From the NCBI GenBank assembly GCA_964564105.1, contig CAZLZS010000008.1, positions 1 through 34,583 on the forward strand: 34,583 bases of DNA. Reading direction: 5' to 3'. The DNA is from JACOZG01 sp964564105 (GTDB lineage Bacteria; Patescibacteriota; Minisyncoccia; Phycocordibacterales; JACOZG01). Positions 20,274-28,125 of the stretch are shown piece after piece. The notes under the pieces were generated by a model, which saw nothing but the letters and a program-made list of their open reading frames with translations, did no database searches and was not told the origin of the DNA. A program made the translations under genes and the position numbers. Within the stretch, counting starts at the first letter, position 1. Each line of letters opens with the position of its first letter.

Positions 20274-21392
20274 ATGGCAAATCCTCTGGGAAAGTTTTTT
20301 CAGTTTGGTCAATCGGCTCTTTGGCAAAAAAAAGATAACCGGGTGATCGGTCTTGACCTCGGGCACTCTTCGGTGAAAGCGGTTCAGCTCCGGCGGGAGA
20401 AGGGGCGGGTGATTCTCGAGACTTATGGTGAGATGGCCGTCGGCCCCTACGGCGATCTAGCCGTCGGTCAAGTTTCTAATTTGACGAGCGTCAAGATGGC
20501 GGAACTCATCGGCGATCTCTTCCGCGAGGCCAACATTACTGCCCGAGCAGTTTCGCTCGCGATCCCACTCCGTTCTAGTCTCCTGCTGATTATCGATCTG
20601 CCGCAACTGAATTCGTCCCAGCTTGACAAGGTCATCCCGATTGAAGCGCGTAAATACATTCCGGTTCCGATCTCGGAAGTTGAACTGGATTGGTGGGTGA
20701 TTCCTCAACCGTCAAGGAGCGAGACCACGCCCGCGATCGAAGCGAAGAAAGTCGAGGTGCTCATCGCCGCCATCCACAAAGAGGTGATCAATCAGTACAC
20801 CGAGCACTTGAAGTCTCTCCAACTGTCCCCGGCTTTTTTCGAGATCGAGACTTTCAGCGCTATCCGGTCAATTTTTTCCGGCGAGCGCGGCGCGACGGTG
20901 ATTCTTGATCTCGGCGCCGGCACCACCAAGTTGGCGATTGTGGATCAAGGCATTGTCCGAATCTCTCACACTATCAGCAAGGGCGCGCAAGACATCACCT
21001 TGGCGATTTCCCGCTCGCTCGGTTTGGAATTTGCCAAGGCCGAAGAGATCAAGCGGTCAGTGGGTCTGCTTGAACGTTACGAGGGGCAGAACATCGCCGG
21101 ACTCGCCAGCGCCATCATTGAGTATATTTTTGCCGAGGCCCACAAGGTATTGACGATTTACCAGACCCGTCAGCGCCGTTCGGTTGAGAAGGTTATTTTG
21201 ATTGGCAACGGCGCGCTCCTCACGGGTCTGGTCGAGCTCGCGGGGCAAAGTTTTGAAGTGCCGGTGACGCTCGGTCTGCCGTTTGCCAAAGTGGAGTACC
21301 CAACGTTTCTGGAAGGGGTGCTTTCGAAAACCGGTCCGGGTTTTGCCGTCGCGGTCGGCCTGGCACTCCGTCATCTGGAGAATTTAGACTAG
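20274..21392 (+). CDS. pilM: Type IV pilus assembly ATPase-like protein PilM
   Basis: A 372-aa actin-like (FtsA-fold) cytoplasmic protein. It binds the cytoplasmic tail of PilN and links the alignment complex to the motor. Visible features are the phosphate-1 motif VIGLDLGHSSVKAVQL (about 24-40), PIEARKYIPVPISEVELDW, the phosphate-2 motif ATVILDLGAGTTKLAIV (about 205-221), and the adenosine motif VILIGNGALLTGLVEL. It is the first gene of the pilMNOP-BTC operon, 10 bp before pilN. A short insertion around residues 60-68 repeats a GPYGDLAVGQ-type stretch. Confidence 0.92.
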   Translation: MANPLGKFFQFGQSALWQKKDNRVIGLDLGHSSVKAVQLRREKGRVILETYGEMAVGPYGDLAVGQVSNLTSVKMAELIGDLFREANITARAVSLAIPLRSSLLLIIDLPQLNSSQLDKVIPIEARKYIPVPISEVELDWWVIPQPSRSETTPAIEAKKVEVLIAAIHKEVINQYTEHLKSLQLSPAFFEIETFSAIRSIFSGERGATVILDLGAGTTKLAIVDQGIVRISHTISKGAQDITLAISRSLGLEFAKAEEIKRSVGLLERYEGQNIAGLASAIIEYIFAEAHKVLTIYQTRQRRSVEKVILIGNGALLTGLVELAGQSFEVPVTLGLPFAKVEYPTFLEGVLSKTGPGFAVAVGLALRHLENLD

Positions 21393-21402
21393 TTTTAGAT
21401 TT

Positions 21403-22023
21403 ATGGCCAGCAATATTCAATCATCGTTTATCCCCAAACAAGCTTTGACCAAAGAGCCCCGTCCCAGACGGGAGCCGCTCGGCCTCTTGTTTCTTCTTAG
21501 TTTAGTGGTGCTCATTATCGCTATCTTGTTTTTGGGTGGGGCCTATGTTTATCGCTCGACCCTCGAGAGTGACATCAACCGCGATTGCCCCTCGGCCAAT
21601 CCGAGCGCGATCGAGGGTTGCGGCCTCGTCGCCTCGATTGAGGTGCGGCGTCAATCGCTCGATCAAGCCCTAATTTTGAAGATTGAGCGGCTGGATAAAT
21701 TGTTGAGACGGGCGGCGGCGATTCTCGGCGATCACCGCACCCTCCTCTCGGTTTTCCGCTGGCTCGAAGATGAGACTCTGCAGACGATTCGTTACGCCAG
21801 CTTTAGCCAGACCGGCGCCAGTTTGAATCTCCGCGGCTCGGCTCGCAATTACGAGGGCATCGCGCTCCAATCCATCGTTTTTTCCGAGAATAGTCGAGTG
21901 AAAGATTTTGTCTTCTCCGATCTCAATGTGGACGCCGGCGGTCGAGTCAATTTTAATCTTAAGCTGGAAGTCGATCCCAAATTGCTGAATTACCTCGACG
22001 CTCTGCTTTCTGCCCCAGCATGA
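21403..22023 (+). CDS. pilN: PilN-like inner-membrane assembly protein
   Basis: A 206-aa bitopic protein. A short basic cytoplasmic tail (about 1-26, PRPRREPLG) would contact PilM. One transmembrane helix (27-50, LLFLLSLVVLIIAILFLGGAY) is followed by a coiled-coil segment (ASIEVRRQSLDQALILKIERLDKLLRR) and a C-terminal ferredoxin-like domain with FASFSQTGASLNLRGSARNYEG-type strands. Two cysteines (C60 and C68 region, DCPSANPSAIEGCG) sit just outside the membrane and could form a disulfide. Identification rests on order between pilM and pilO plus topology, because PilN sequences are poorly conserved. Confidence 0.8.
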   Translation: MASNIQSSFIPKQALTKEPRPRREPLGLLFLLSLVVLIIAILFLGGAYVYRSTLESDINRDCPSANPSAIEGCGLVASIEVRRQSLDQALILKIERLDKLLRRAAAILGDHRTLLSVFRWLEDETLQTIRYASFSQTGASLNLRGSARNYEGIALQSIVFSENSRVKDFVFSDLNVDAGGRVNFNLKLEVDPKLLNYLDALLSAPA

Positions 22024-22544
22024 AAATCATTCTGCCTTTTCTTATCCTTGGTCTGGCCGCAGTGGTCTTTTTCTATTTCACGGCGCCGGTACTCGATCAG
22101 ATTGACGCTTTAAAGGTCCAGAAGGCGGAATTGGCAGTGGCGCTGGCTCACGCCAATAAACTTAAGGAACGGCAGGACGAGCTGGCCGCGCTCTATAACG
22201 CTATTGACCCGACGGACGAAAAGAATCTGGAAGAATTTCTGCCGAATAATATTGATAATGTTCGTTTGATTATTGATATTAACGACATTGCCAAAGAATA
22301 CGGTCTGACGATTAGGAATCCGAACATCGTTAAAGAGGAGACTAAAAAAGATAAGCCGTCGGCCGGGGAGAATTCCGCGGTGATCAGTTTTGCCGTTTCC
22401 AGTTCCTACGAGATTCTGAAACTCTTTTTAGCCGATCTGGCGAGGAGTCTCCGGATTGTGGACATTGATTCGCTGTCTTTCACCGCCAATGACCGCAATC
22501 TTTACGATTATCAAATCAGCCTGCAGACTTACTGGCTGAAGTAA
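22020..22544 (+). CDS. pilO: PilO-like inner-membrane assembly protein
   Basis: A 174-aa bitopic protein with a transmembrane helix at 3-22 (ILPFLILGLAAVVFFYFTAP) and a coiled coil (IDALKVQKAELAVALAHANKLKERQDELAALYN). A ferredoxin-like periplasmic domain follows, with FLPNNIDNVRLIIDINDIAKEYGL and SYEILKLFLADLARSLRIVDI, which matches the PilO pattern. Its start overlaps the pilN stop by four bases (ATGA). Together with PilN it forms the alignment complex around the pilus base. Confidence 0.85.
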   Translation: MKIILPFLILGLAAVVFFYFTAPVLDQIDALKVQKAELAVALAHANKLKERQDELAALYNAIDPTDEKNLEEFLPNNIDNVRLIIDINDIAKEYGLTIRNPNIVKEETKKDKPSAGENSAVISFAVSSSYEILKLFLADLARSLRIVDIDSLSFTANDRNLYDYQISLQTYWLK

Positions 22545-22551
22545 TCAAACC

Positions 22552-22908
22552 ATGACTAGACGCCTTATTTTTCGATTGATTATCACTTCAGTTGCTTTCG
22601 CCGCGGCCTTGTTTCTCTATCGTTATTTGTTTGTTCGTAGCGCGCCGGCCGAAGCGCCCGGGGTCGAAGCGGTGGGTGCCCGAGCGCCCGGCCGGCAGGT
22701 GGATGATGAGTTTTTACGTTTACTTGATCGGCTCGAGGATATCGAGCTTGACGCCGCGGCGGTTTTCAATCATCCGGTCTGGGACAGTTTGGAGAATTTC
22801 CGCCGCCCGCTCGTGCCCGAGCCCGTCGGCCGGCGTAATCCCTTCGCCCCGCCCGGTTTTGAAGTCGTTGGAACTTCGACGGCGGCCACCACTACCCGTG
22901 GACGATAA
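22552..22908 (+). CDS. Small membrane protein in the PilP position
   Basis: A 118-aa protein with one N-terminal transmembrane helix (about 5-25) and a short extracytoplasmic part. That part ends in LVPEPVGRRNPFAPPGFEVVG. The 'R.NPF.P' stretch recalls the RDPF-type motif that starts the structured part of PilP or follows its lipobox, but the beta-domain of PilP is missing and there is no lipobox. CPR cells lack a conventional outer membrane, so no secretin partner is expected. It lies 7 bp after pilO and overlaps the pilB start by 11 bp. PilP-like identity is tentative. Confidence 0.6.
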   Translation: MTRRLIFRLIITSVAFAAALFLYRYLFVRSAPAEAPGVEAVGARAPGRQVDDEFLRLLDRLEDIELDAAAVFNHPVWDSLENFRRPLVPEPVGRRNPFAPPGFEVVGTSTAATTTRGR

Positions 22909-24469
22909 AGTAGAAATTCCCACTCGGGTCGTGCCGCCGGATCATCAAATTCCGGCGGAAGTTTTGAATTACGTTTCGCGCAACTCCGTCGTTCACTACG
23001 AGTTTGTGCCGCTCGGATTAAAGGATGGAGTGCTGGAAGTCGGGATGCTTGACCCGGGCAACCTCGAGGCCCGTGACGCCCTTCAATTCATCGCTTCCAA
23101 ACTCGGTTTCCCGTACAAGATTTTCCAGATTACTCAAGCCAGTTTCGAGAATGTCCTGAAAAGTTACGAGGGTTTGACCAGCCAGGTGTCCAAGGCCTTG
23201 AGCGATTTGGATGTCGAGATTGAGAAAGCTAAGGAAGATGAACGGGTGGCCGTGGTCAAGCCAGTGGCCGTTACCGAAGCCAAGATCATTGAAGAGGCGC
23301 CGGTGACCAAAATCGTCGCCGTTATCCTCCAACACGCCACAAGCGGCAACGCCTCAGACATCCATATCGAGCCCACCGGCGACCGGGTCAAAGTCCGTTT
23401 TCGCGTTGACGGCGCGCTCTACACCTCGTTGTTTTTGCCCAACGCCGTCCACGACGCCGTGGTGGCCCGGATCAAGATTTTGACGAATATGAAGCTCGAT
23501 GAGCGCCGTAAACCTCAGGACGGACGCTTCTCCGCCCGGATTGAGAATCGGAAAATTGATTTCCGCGTTTCCACCCTGCCGACCTACTTTGGCGAGAAGG
23601 TGGTGATCCGGATCCTTGATCCGGAACGCACCCTCCTGACTCTGCCGTCCCTCGGCTTGTCGGCGGACAATCTGGAGATCTTAAACGAAGCGATCAAGCG
23701 CCCCTACGGCCTGATCCTGGTTACCGGCCCGACCGGTTCCGGTAAGACCACCACTCTCTACTCGATGCTGCAGGAGATCGATAAGGAGAAAAATAACGCC
23801 GTGTCCCTAGAGGATCCAATCGAGTACAATATCATCGGGATGAATCAATCGCAGGTTCAGCCGGAAATCAATTACACTTTTGCCAATGGTCTCCGCTCGA
23901 TTCTCCGGCAGGATCCGGACATCATCATGGTCGGGGAAATCCGGGATTCGGAAACGGCCAAATTGGCGGTTCAGGCCTCGCTCACCGGCCACTTGGTGTT
24001 TGCGACCCTCCACACCAACAACACCGCCGGCGTGGTGCCGCGCCTGATTGATATGGGAGTGGACAGTTACCTCATTCCGGCCACTTTAGTCCTGGCGATT
24101 GCCCAGCGCTTGGTGCCGACCCTGTGTCAGGAATCAAAAGAGTCGGTGCTGGTCGAGGGTTCGGTTAAAGCCATGATTGATAAAGAGCTAGAAGGCATCT
24201 CGTCCCGTTTCCGGTCCAAAATCAAAGTGCCGCCAGCGGTCTATCGCGCCAAGCGCTCGGCCACTTGCCCGGGCGGCACCAAGGGCCGGATCGCGGCTTT
24301 CGAGGTCATGGCGATGAACAAGGAATTGGAAGAGGTGATCCTGACCAATCCGGTCGAGTCCGAGATCACCAAGGTGGCGCGATCGAACGGCCTCTTAACC
24401 ATGCGCGAGGATTGCCTCTTAAAGGCTTTTGACGGTCTGGTGCCTTTTGAAGAGGTCAGCAAGCTATAG
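22898..24469 (+). CDS. pilB: Type IV pilus extension ATPase PilB
   Basis: The start is set at GTG 22898 (523 aa, VDDKVEIPTRVVPP). The frame is open further back, but there it only overlaps the previous gene with protein-unlike sequence. Residues 1-90 are the N1/MshEN-type domain (VVHYEFVPLGLKDGVLEVGMLDPGN). The GspE core includes HIEPTGDRVKVRFRVDGAL, Walker A GPTGSGKTTT, the Asp box VSLEDPIEYNI, Walker B ILRQDPDIIMVGEIRDSETA, and the His box LTGHLVFATLHTNN. The usual four-Cys zinc element between motor core and C-terminus keeps only two cysteines (LCQES, TCPGG), so zinc binding is probably lost. It drives pilus extension at the inner face of the membrane. Confidence 0.93.
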   Translation: MDDKVEIPTRVVPPDHQIPAEVLNYVSRNSVVHYEFVPLGLKDGVLEVGMLDPGNLEARDALQFIASKLGFPYKIFQITQASFENVLKSYEGLTSQVSKALSDLDVEIEKAKEDERVAVVKPVAVTEAKIIEEAPVTKIVAVILQHATSGNASDIHIEPTGDRVKVRFRVDGALYTSLFLPNAVHDAVVARIKILTNMKLDERRKPQDGRFSARIENRKIDFRVSTLPTYFGEKVVIRILDPERTLLTLPSLGLSADNLEILNEAIKRPYGLILVTGPTGSGKTTTLYSMLQEIDKEKNNAVSLEDPIEYNIIGMNQSQVQPEINYTFANGLRSILRQDPDIIMVGEIRDSETAKLAVQASLTGHLVFATLHTNNTAGVVPRLIDMGVDSYLIPATLVLAIAQRLVPTLCQESKESVLVEGSVKAMIDKELEGISSRFRSKIKVPPAVYRAKRSATCPGGTKGRIAAFEVMAMNKELEEVILTNPVESEITKVARSNGLLTMREDCLLKAFDGLVPFEEVSKL

Positions 24470-24475
24470 TATAAT
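24447..24475 (+). promoter_or_regulatory. Internal promoter before response regulator
   Basis: TTGAAG (24447-24452), a 17-nt spacer and TATAAT (24470-24475), at the very end of pilB. AAGG (24477-24480) lies 6 nt before the ATG at 24487. The regulator and pilT may therefore be expressed partly independently of the extension motor. Confidence 0.45.
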
Positions 24476-24486
24476 TAAGGCGCCGT

Positions 24487-24891
24487 ATGGACCAAAAATC
24501 TAAGATCTTGATTGTTGATGATGATAAGTTTCTGCTGGATATGTACTCGCTCAAATTCAGCGAGCGCGGTTTCGAGGTCGCGACCGCGCTCTCGGCTGAC
24601 GACGCTCTGGCCCAATTCAACGCTGGTTTTCAACCCGCCATTTTTCTGGTGGATCTGATTATGCCTGGCATGGACGGTTTCCAGCTGGTTGAGAAATTGC
24701 GCGCCGCCGGGGCCGATAAGAGGGCGGCGATCATTCTTCTGTCTAACCTCGGCCAGAAAGAAGATATCGAGAAGGGTTTGGGCTTGGGGGTAGACGGTTA
24801 TATTATCAAGGCCTCGGCCACGCCCTCGGAGGTGGTCAGCAAGGTCAGCGCGATTGCCGAGCAGTCGAGAGCAAAAATTAAAAATGACTGA
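24487..24891 (+). CDS. Single-domain response regulator (CheY-like)
   Basis: A 134-aa protein consisting only of a receiver domain. The phosphorylation site is complete: acidic pair D11/D12 (LIVDDDKF), acceptor D56 (FLVDLIMPGMDG), S86 (ILLSNLG) and K108 (YIIKA). There is no output domain, so it must act by protein contact, as CheY or PilG/PilH do. It sits between pilB and pilT and overlaps the pilT start by 8 bp, so a role in switching or tuning pilus extension and retraction is likely but inferred. No histidine kinase is present in the window. Confidence 0.92.
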   Translation: MDQKSKILIVDDDKFLLDMYSLKFSERGFEVATALSADDALAQFNAGFQPAIFLVDLIMPGMDGFQLVEKLRAAGADKRAAIILLSNLGQKEDIEKGLGLGVDGYIIKASATPSEVVSKVSAIAEQSRAKIKND

Positions 24892-25948
24892 TTACAAACG
24901 AGAGTTGGAAGATTTGGTCTTGATTGTGAGTAAAGAAGGCGGCTCCGACCTCCACCTCACCGTCGGCCGCCACCCGACGATCCGCGTGGCCGGCGACCTG
25001 ATCCCGATCGTCAAAAAACCGTTGCTGACGGCGGCCGACACCATGGGGCTTGTCAGCGAGGCCTTGAGCGATGTCAATCAGAAGCTTTTTCTGGAGCAAA
25101 AGGAGATTGATTTTTCTTACAGTGTCGCCGGCAACATCCGTTTCCGCTGCAACGCTTTTTACCAAAAGGGGTTTGTCGGCGCGGCTTTTCGTCTGATTTC
25201 GTCTAAGATACCGTCGCTCGCCGAACTCAATCTGCCGGACCGTTTGGCCGATTTCGCGCGGCGCGAGCAAGGCTTTTTCCTTGTCGTCGGGCCGGTCGGC
25301 CAGGGCAAATCCACCACTTTGGCGGCCATGGTCCAGCTCATTAATCAAGAACGTTCCGAGCACATCATTACCGTTGAGGATCCGATCGAGTATCTGTTTG
25401 TCTCTGACCGTTCCATCATTGATCAGCGCGAGGTCCGTTTCGACACGCGCGATTTCCGCACCGCTCTCCGGTCAATGTTCAGGCAGGATGTCAATGTGGC
25501 GATGATCGGTGAGATGCGGAATCCCGAAACCATCTCAACCGCTGTTACCGCCGCCGAAACCGGCCATTTGATTCTCTCGACGCTCCACACCAACTCCGCT
25601 TCCCAGACCATTGACCGGATCATTGACTCGTTCCCGGCCAACCAGCAGCGTCAGATCCGCGTCCAGCTCGCCGGGTCCTTGATCGGCATCTTTTCTCAGC
25701 GGCTCCTGCCCCGCGTCTCCGGCGGTCTGATTCCGGCCTACGAGCTCCTGCTCAACAACACCGCTGTCGCCAATCTGGTCCGCGAGGGCCGAACGCCGGA
25801 AATTGATGTGGTGATTGAAACCGGCTCGGACGAAGGCATGGTTGACCTGAATCATTCGCTGGCCGAACTCGTCAGCCGGAGCGAGATTACGGCCGAGAGC
25901 GCTTACCGCCACTCGTTGAATCCTAAGACTCTCGATCGGCTACTCTAA
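24884..25948 (+). CDS. pilT: Type IV pilus retraction ATPase PilT
   Basis: The start is ATG 24884 (354 aa), overlapping the response-regulator stop. The N-terminal PAS-like domain has the PilT opening GGSDLHLTVGRHPTIRVAGDL. The core has a variant Walker A (GPVGQGKSTT, 136-145; a Gln replaces the usual Ser or Thr of GPTGSGKS), the Asp box ITVEDPIEYLF, the Walker B region FRQDVNVAMIGEMRNPETI, the His box ETGHLILSTLHTNSASQTIDRII, and QRLLPRV. AVANLVREGR corresponds to the AIRNLIRE retraction motif. It powers pilus retraction for twitching and DNA uptake. Confidence 0.92.
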   Translation: MTDYKRELEDLVLIVSKEGGSDLHLTVGRHPTIRVAGDLIPIVKKPLLTAADTMGLVSEALSDVNQKLFLEQKEIDFSYSVAGNIRFRCNAFYQKGFVGAAFRLISSKIPSLAELNLPDRLADFARREQGFFLVVGPVGQGKSTTLAAMVQLINQERSEHIITVEDPIEYLFVSDRSIIDQREVRFDTRDFRTALRSMFRQDVNVAMIGEMRNPETISTAVTAAETGHLILSTLHTNSASQTIDRIIDSFPANQQRQIRVQLAGSLIGIFSQRLLPRVSGGLIPAYELLLNNTAVANLVREGRTPEIDVVIETGSDEGMVDLNHSLAELVSRSEITAESAYRHSLNPKTLDRLL

Positions 25949-26053
25949 AGTGTAAAATTTAAAGTGAAAAGTTTAAAGCAACAGCTCAAAATTAAAAATA
26001 TTTTAAGTTTTAAATTGTTATTTTAAGTTTTTCGTTTTTAGCTTTACGTTTCT
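25949..26053. repeat. AT-rich long imperfect palindrome between pilT and pilC
   Basis: The left arm (about 25949-25998) and right arm (about 26005-26052) are imperfect inverted copies of a unit rich in TAAAG, CTAAAA and GAAAAGTTTAAAG. Both arms resemble the two arms of the palindrome at 27257-27375, so four copies of one unit flank pilC. No gene lies here. It could form a long hairpin in the transcript. Confidence 0.65.
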
Positions 26054-27256
26054 ATGATTTTCAATTATCAGGCGACCACCAAAGAAGGCCAAGAGCAGCA
26101 GGGTACAGTGGAGGCGCCGAGCGTCAATCTCGCCATCGCCTCGCTCCAGCGCCGCGGCCTGATTGTCATTGATGTCAAGGCTGAAGGTGCCGGTTCCTGG
26201 TTTACCCGCCTGCTCTCGTCCAGCCGGATTAAAAACAAGGATGTGGTGATCTTGTCGCGTCAGATCGCCACGCTCTTTGAGGCCAAAGTCTCGGCTCTGT
26301 CCACCTTCCGGATGCTCGCCGTTGAGGCCGAGAATCCGATCCTGCGCCGGATTCTGACCGAGATCACGGATGATATCAAGGCCGGCGTTCCCATTTCCGA
26401 GGCCCTCGGCAAGCACCCGAAAGTTTTCTCCAATTTCTATGTTCATATGATCGAGGCTGGCGAAGAATCCGGCCGGATTTCCGACAACTTCAACTACTTG
26501 GCCGATCACCTGGAGCGGTCCTACGAACTTTCTTCCAAGGCCCGGAACGCCCTGATCTATCCGATTTTCATCATTGTTTCCTTTATCGGCGTCATGATTC
26601 TGATGTTGACTTTTGTCATCCCGCGGCTGACGGCCATCCTGGCCGAAACCGGTCAAGACATCCCGATCTACACCAAAATTGTGATTGCCGTTTCTAACTT
26701 TTTTGTCAACTATGGCGTGTTCTTTTTTATTTTGCTGGTGATCCTGGCGGTCTTTGTTAATCGCTATGCCCGCACCGGCGCCGGCCAGGGGAGCGTTTCC
26801 CGTTTCAAATTGGCGCTGCCCTACATCGGTAATCTCTACCGCAAGATTTATCTCTCGCGCATCGCCGACAATCTCTCCACCATGCTGACCTCGGGCATCT
26901 CAATGGTTCGGGCGATTGAGATCACGGCCGAGGTGGTGGACAACGAGGTTTATCGCGAAATTTTGATTGAGGCCGGCGCCAATTTGAAATCCGGCTCCCT
27001 GATTTCGGCCGTGATGTACAAGTACCGCGAGATCCCGACTATTATGGTCCAGATGATGAAGGTCGGCGAGGAAACGGGCAAGCTCGGGTTTGTGCTGGAA
27101 ACTCTGTCTCGCTTTTACCGGCGCGAGGTGGACAACGAGATCAAGACCCTGGTGGATTTGATCGAGCCGGCGCTCATTGTCCTCCTCGGCGTGATGGTCG
27201 GCATTCTCCTGACTTCGGTCCTCCTGCCGATCTACAACCTGGCGCAGGGCATATAG
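26054..27256 (+). CDS. pilC: Type IV pilus platform protein PilC
   Basis: A 400-aa inner-membrane protein of the GspF/PilC family and the platform that PilB and PilT act on. It starts with the usual IFNYQATTKEGQEQQGTVEA strand pair, then two cytoplasmic helical-bundle domains. The first is about 60-160 (LSRQIATLFEAKVSALSTFRML ... GKHPKVFSNFYVHMIEAGEESG) and the second about 265-370 (LSRIADNLSTMLTSGISMVRAIEI ... MVQMMKVGEETGKL). These alternate with three hydrophobic helices (about 170-195, 215-240, 372-395). The length matches the family. It is separated from pilT by the AT-rich palindrome rather than by the tight spacing seen elsewhere in the operon. Confidence 0.93.
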   Translation: MIFNYQATTKEGQEQQGTVEAPSVNLAIASLQRRGLIVIDVKAEGAGSWFTRLLSSSRIKNKDVVILSRQIATLFEAKVSALSTFRMLAVEAENPILRRILTEITDDIKAGVPISEALGKHPKVFSNFYVHMIEAGEESGRISDNFNYLADHLERSYELSSKARNALIYPIFIIVSFIGVMILMLTFVIPRLTAILAETGQDIPIYTKIVIAVSNFFVNYGVFFFILLVILAVFVNRYARTGAGQGSVSRFKLALPYIGNLYRKIYLSRIADNLSTMLTSGISMVRAIEITAEVVDNEVYREILIEAGANLKSGSLISAVMYKYREIPTIMVQMMKVGEETGKLGFVLETLSRFYRREVDNEIKTLVDLIEPALIVLLGVMVGILLTSVLLPIYNLAQGI

Positions 27257-27375
27257 AAAACTTAAAGCGTAAAGCGAAAAACTTAAAGTAACAATTAAAA
27301 GCTCAAAACATTGATTTTGCTTTGATTTTTAAACTGTTGTTTTTAACTTTTCGCTTTTAGCTTCACACTTTACAC
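27257..27375. repeat. Second AT-rich long imperfect palindrome
   Basis: The left arm (about 27257-27312) and right arm (about 27318-27375) are imperfect inverted repeats of the same TAAAG/CTAAAA/GAAAA-type unit as at 25949-26053. The remainder to 27450 holds no gene. A perfect DnaA-box consensus TTATCCACA at 27380-27388 is probably fortuitous. Confidence 0.65.
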
Positions 27376-27453
27376 CCTCTTATCCACACCCCCCTTTGCC
27401 CTTATTTTCCAATCGGTTTATAATTACCCGTGGAACAATTGTTAAACTAATTG

Positions 27454-27493
27454 GTCGAAAATCCTTATTTACAAAGTCGAAAATCATTATAAA
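27454..27493 (+). promoter_or_regulatory. Pilin upstream region with 22-bp-spaced direct repeat
   Basis: GTCGAAAATC occurs at 27454-27463 and 27476-27485, two helical turns apart, directly before TATAAA (27488-27493). The pair may bind a regulator on one DNA face. TTTACA (27468-27473) is only 14 nt from TATAAA, so the -35 assignment is unclear. The major pilin gene starts at 27516. Confidence 0.4.
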
Positions 27494-27515
27494 TTAGTAG
27501 TTTATTATCAAAAAT

Positions 27516-28025
27516 ATGAATTTAAATTTCTCTTTCCTAAAAGCTAAAACCTATAAGCTAAAAGCTAATCAAGGTTTTACGTTAATCGAACTTCTCGTCG
27601 TTATCGCCATCATCGGTATCTTGTCTGGCATCGTCTTGACGAGTTTGGGTACCGCGAGAAATAAAGCTAAAGATTCTTCCGCTAAAGCTAGTATGGCCTC
27701 CATGCGGGCTGAAGCAGAATTAGGTGCCGATAGTTCTGGGCGTTATATCGTAAATGTTTGCTCGGCTGTCGTTACTGGAGGGTTAGGCAATTTGATGCTA
27801 GCTGTAAATAATCAGATTTCCAATAACTCTAATGTAAGGTGTGGTGCTACTGGAGCTGATAGCACGGTTGTAAATCCAGCATGGGGGGTTTCTGCTAGGT
27901 TGATAGATGGAAGTGGTTATTGTGTTGATTCAACTGGTTACTCTGGCAGTGTTACTAACGGCTTGAATGCCATCAATGGTTCTTTCGCTGGTGTGTATAA
28001 TAGTAGCGATGTCGTGTGTCAGTAG
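27516..28025 (+). CDS. Major type IV pilin (prepilin)
   Basis: A 169-aa prepilin. The leader of 20 residues is basic and ends in glycine (KLKANQG). Cleavage before Phe21 gives the mature FTLIELLVVIAIIGILSGIVLTSL with Glu5, the class III signal recognised by PilD. The C-terminal domain is Ser/Gly/Asn-rich with four cysteines (NVCSAV, VRCGAT, GYCVD, DVVCQ) that could form two disulfides. It has its own upstream region and a strong terminator, as expected for an abundant pilin. The leader codons (27536-27574) are a short repeat of CTAAAAGCTAAAA units resembling the AT-rich palindromes upstream. Confidence 0.9.
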   Translation: MNLNFSFLKAKTYKLKANQGFTLIELLVVIAIIGILSGIVLTSLGTARNKAKDSSAKASMASMRAEAELGADSSGRYIVNVCSAVVTGGLGNLMLAVNNQISNNSNVRCGATGADSTVVNPAWGVSARLIDGSGYCVDSTGYSGSVTNGLNAINGSFAGVYNSSDVVCQ

Positions 28026-28055
28026 CTAGTGATAGTTTTAGTCTAATTTTGTATA

Positions 28056-28085
28056 AAAATCCGTCCTATGGGGGCGGATTTTTTG
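28056..28085 (+). terminator. Pilin intrinsic terminator
   Basis: Stem AAATCCGTCC/GGGCGGATTT (about 28057-28066 with 28072-28081, one G-U pair) with a 5-nt loop, then TTTT. Confidence 0.8.
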
Positions 28086-28125
28086 TTCGACATCATCAGC
28101 CAAAAGTGATTAAATGATTTTTATT

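Noticed and set aside
22592..22897. N-terminal extension of pilB in the open frame upstream of GTG 22898
   Set aside because: It overlaps the PilP-position gene in another frame, its translation is Arg/Ser/Pro-rich and unlike the PilB N-terminal domain, and the family pattern starts right after the GTG.
2387..27388. Perfect DnaA-box consensus sites at 2387-2395, 20207-20215 and 27380-27388 as a replication origin
   Set aside because: They are far apart, not clustered, and no dnaA, dnaN or AT-rich unwinding region accompanies them.
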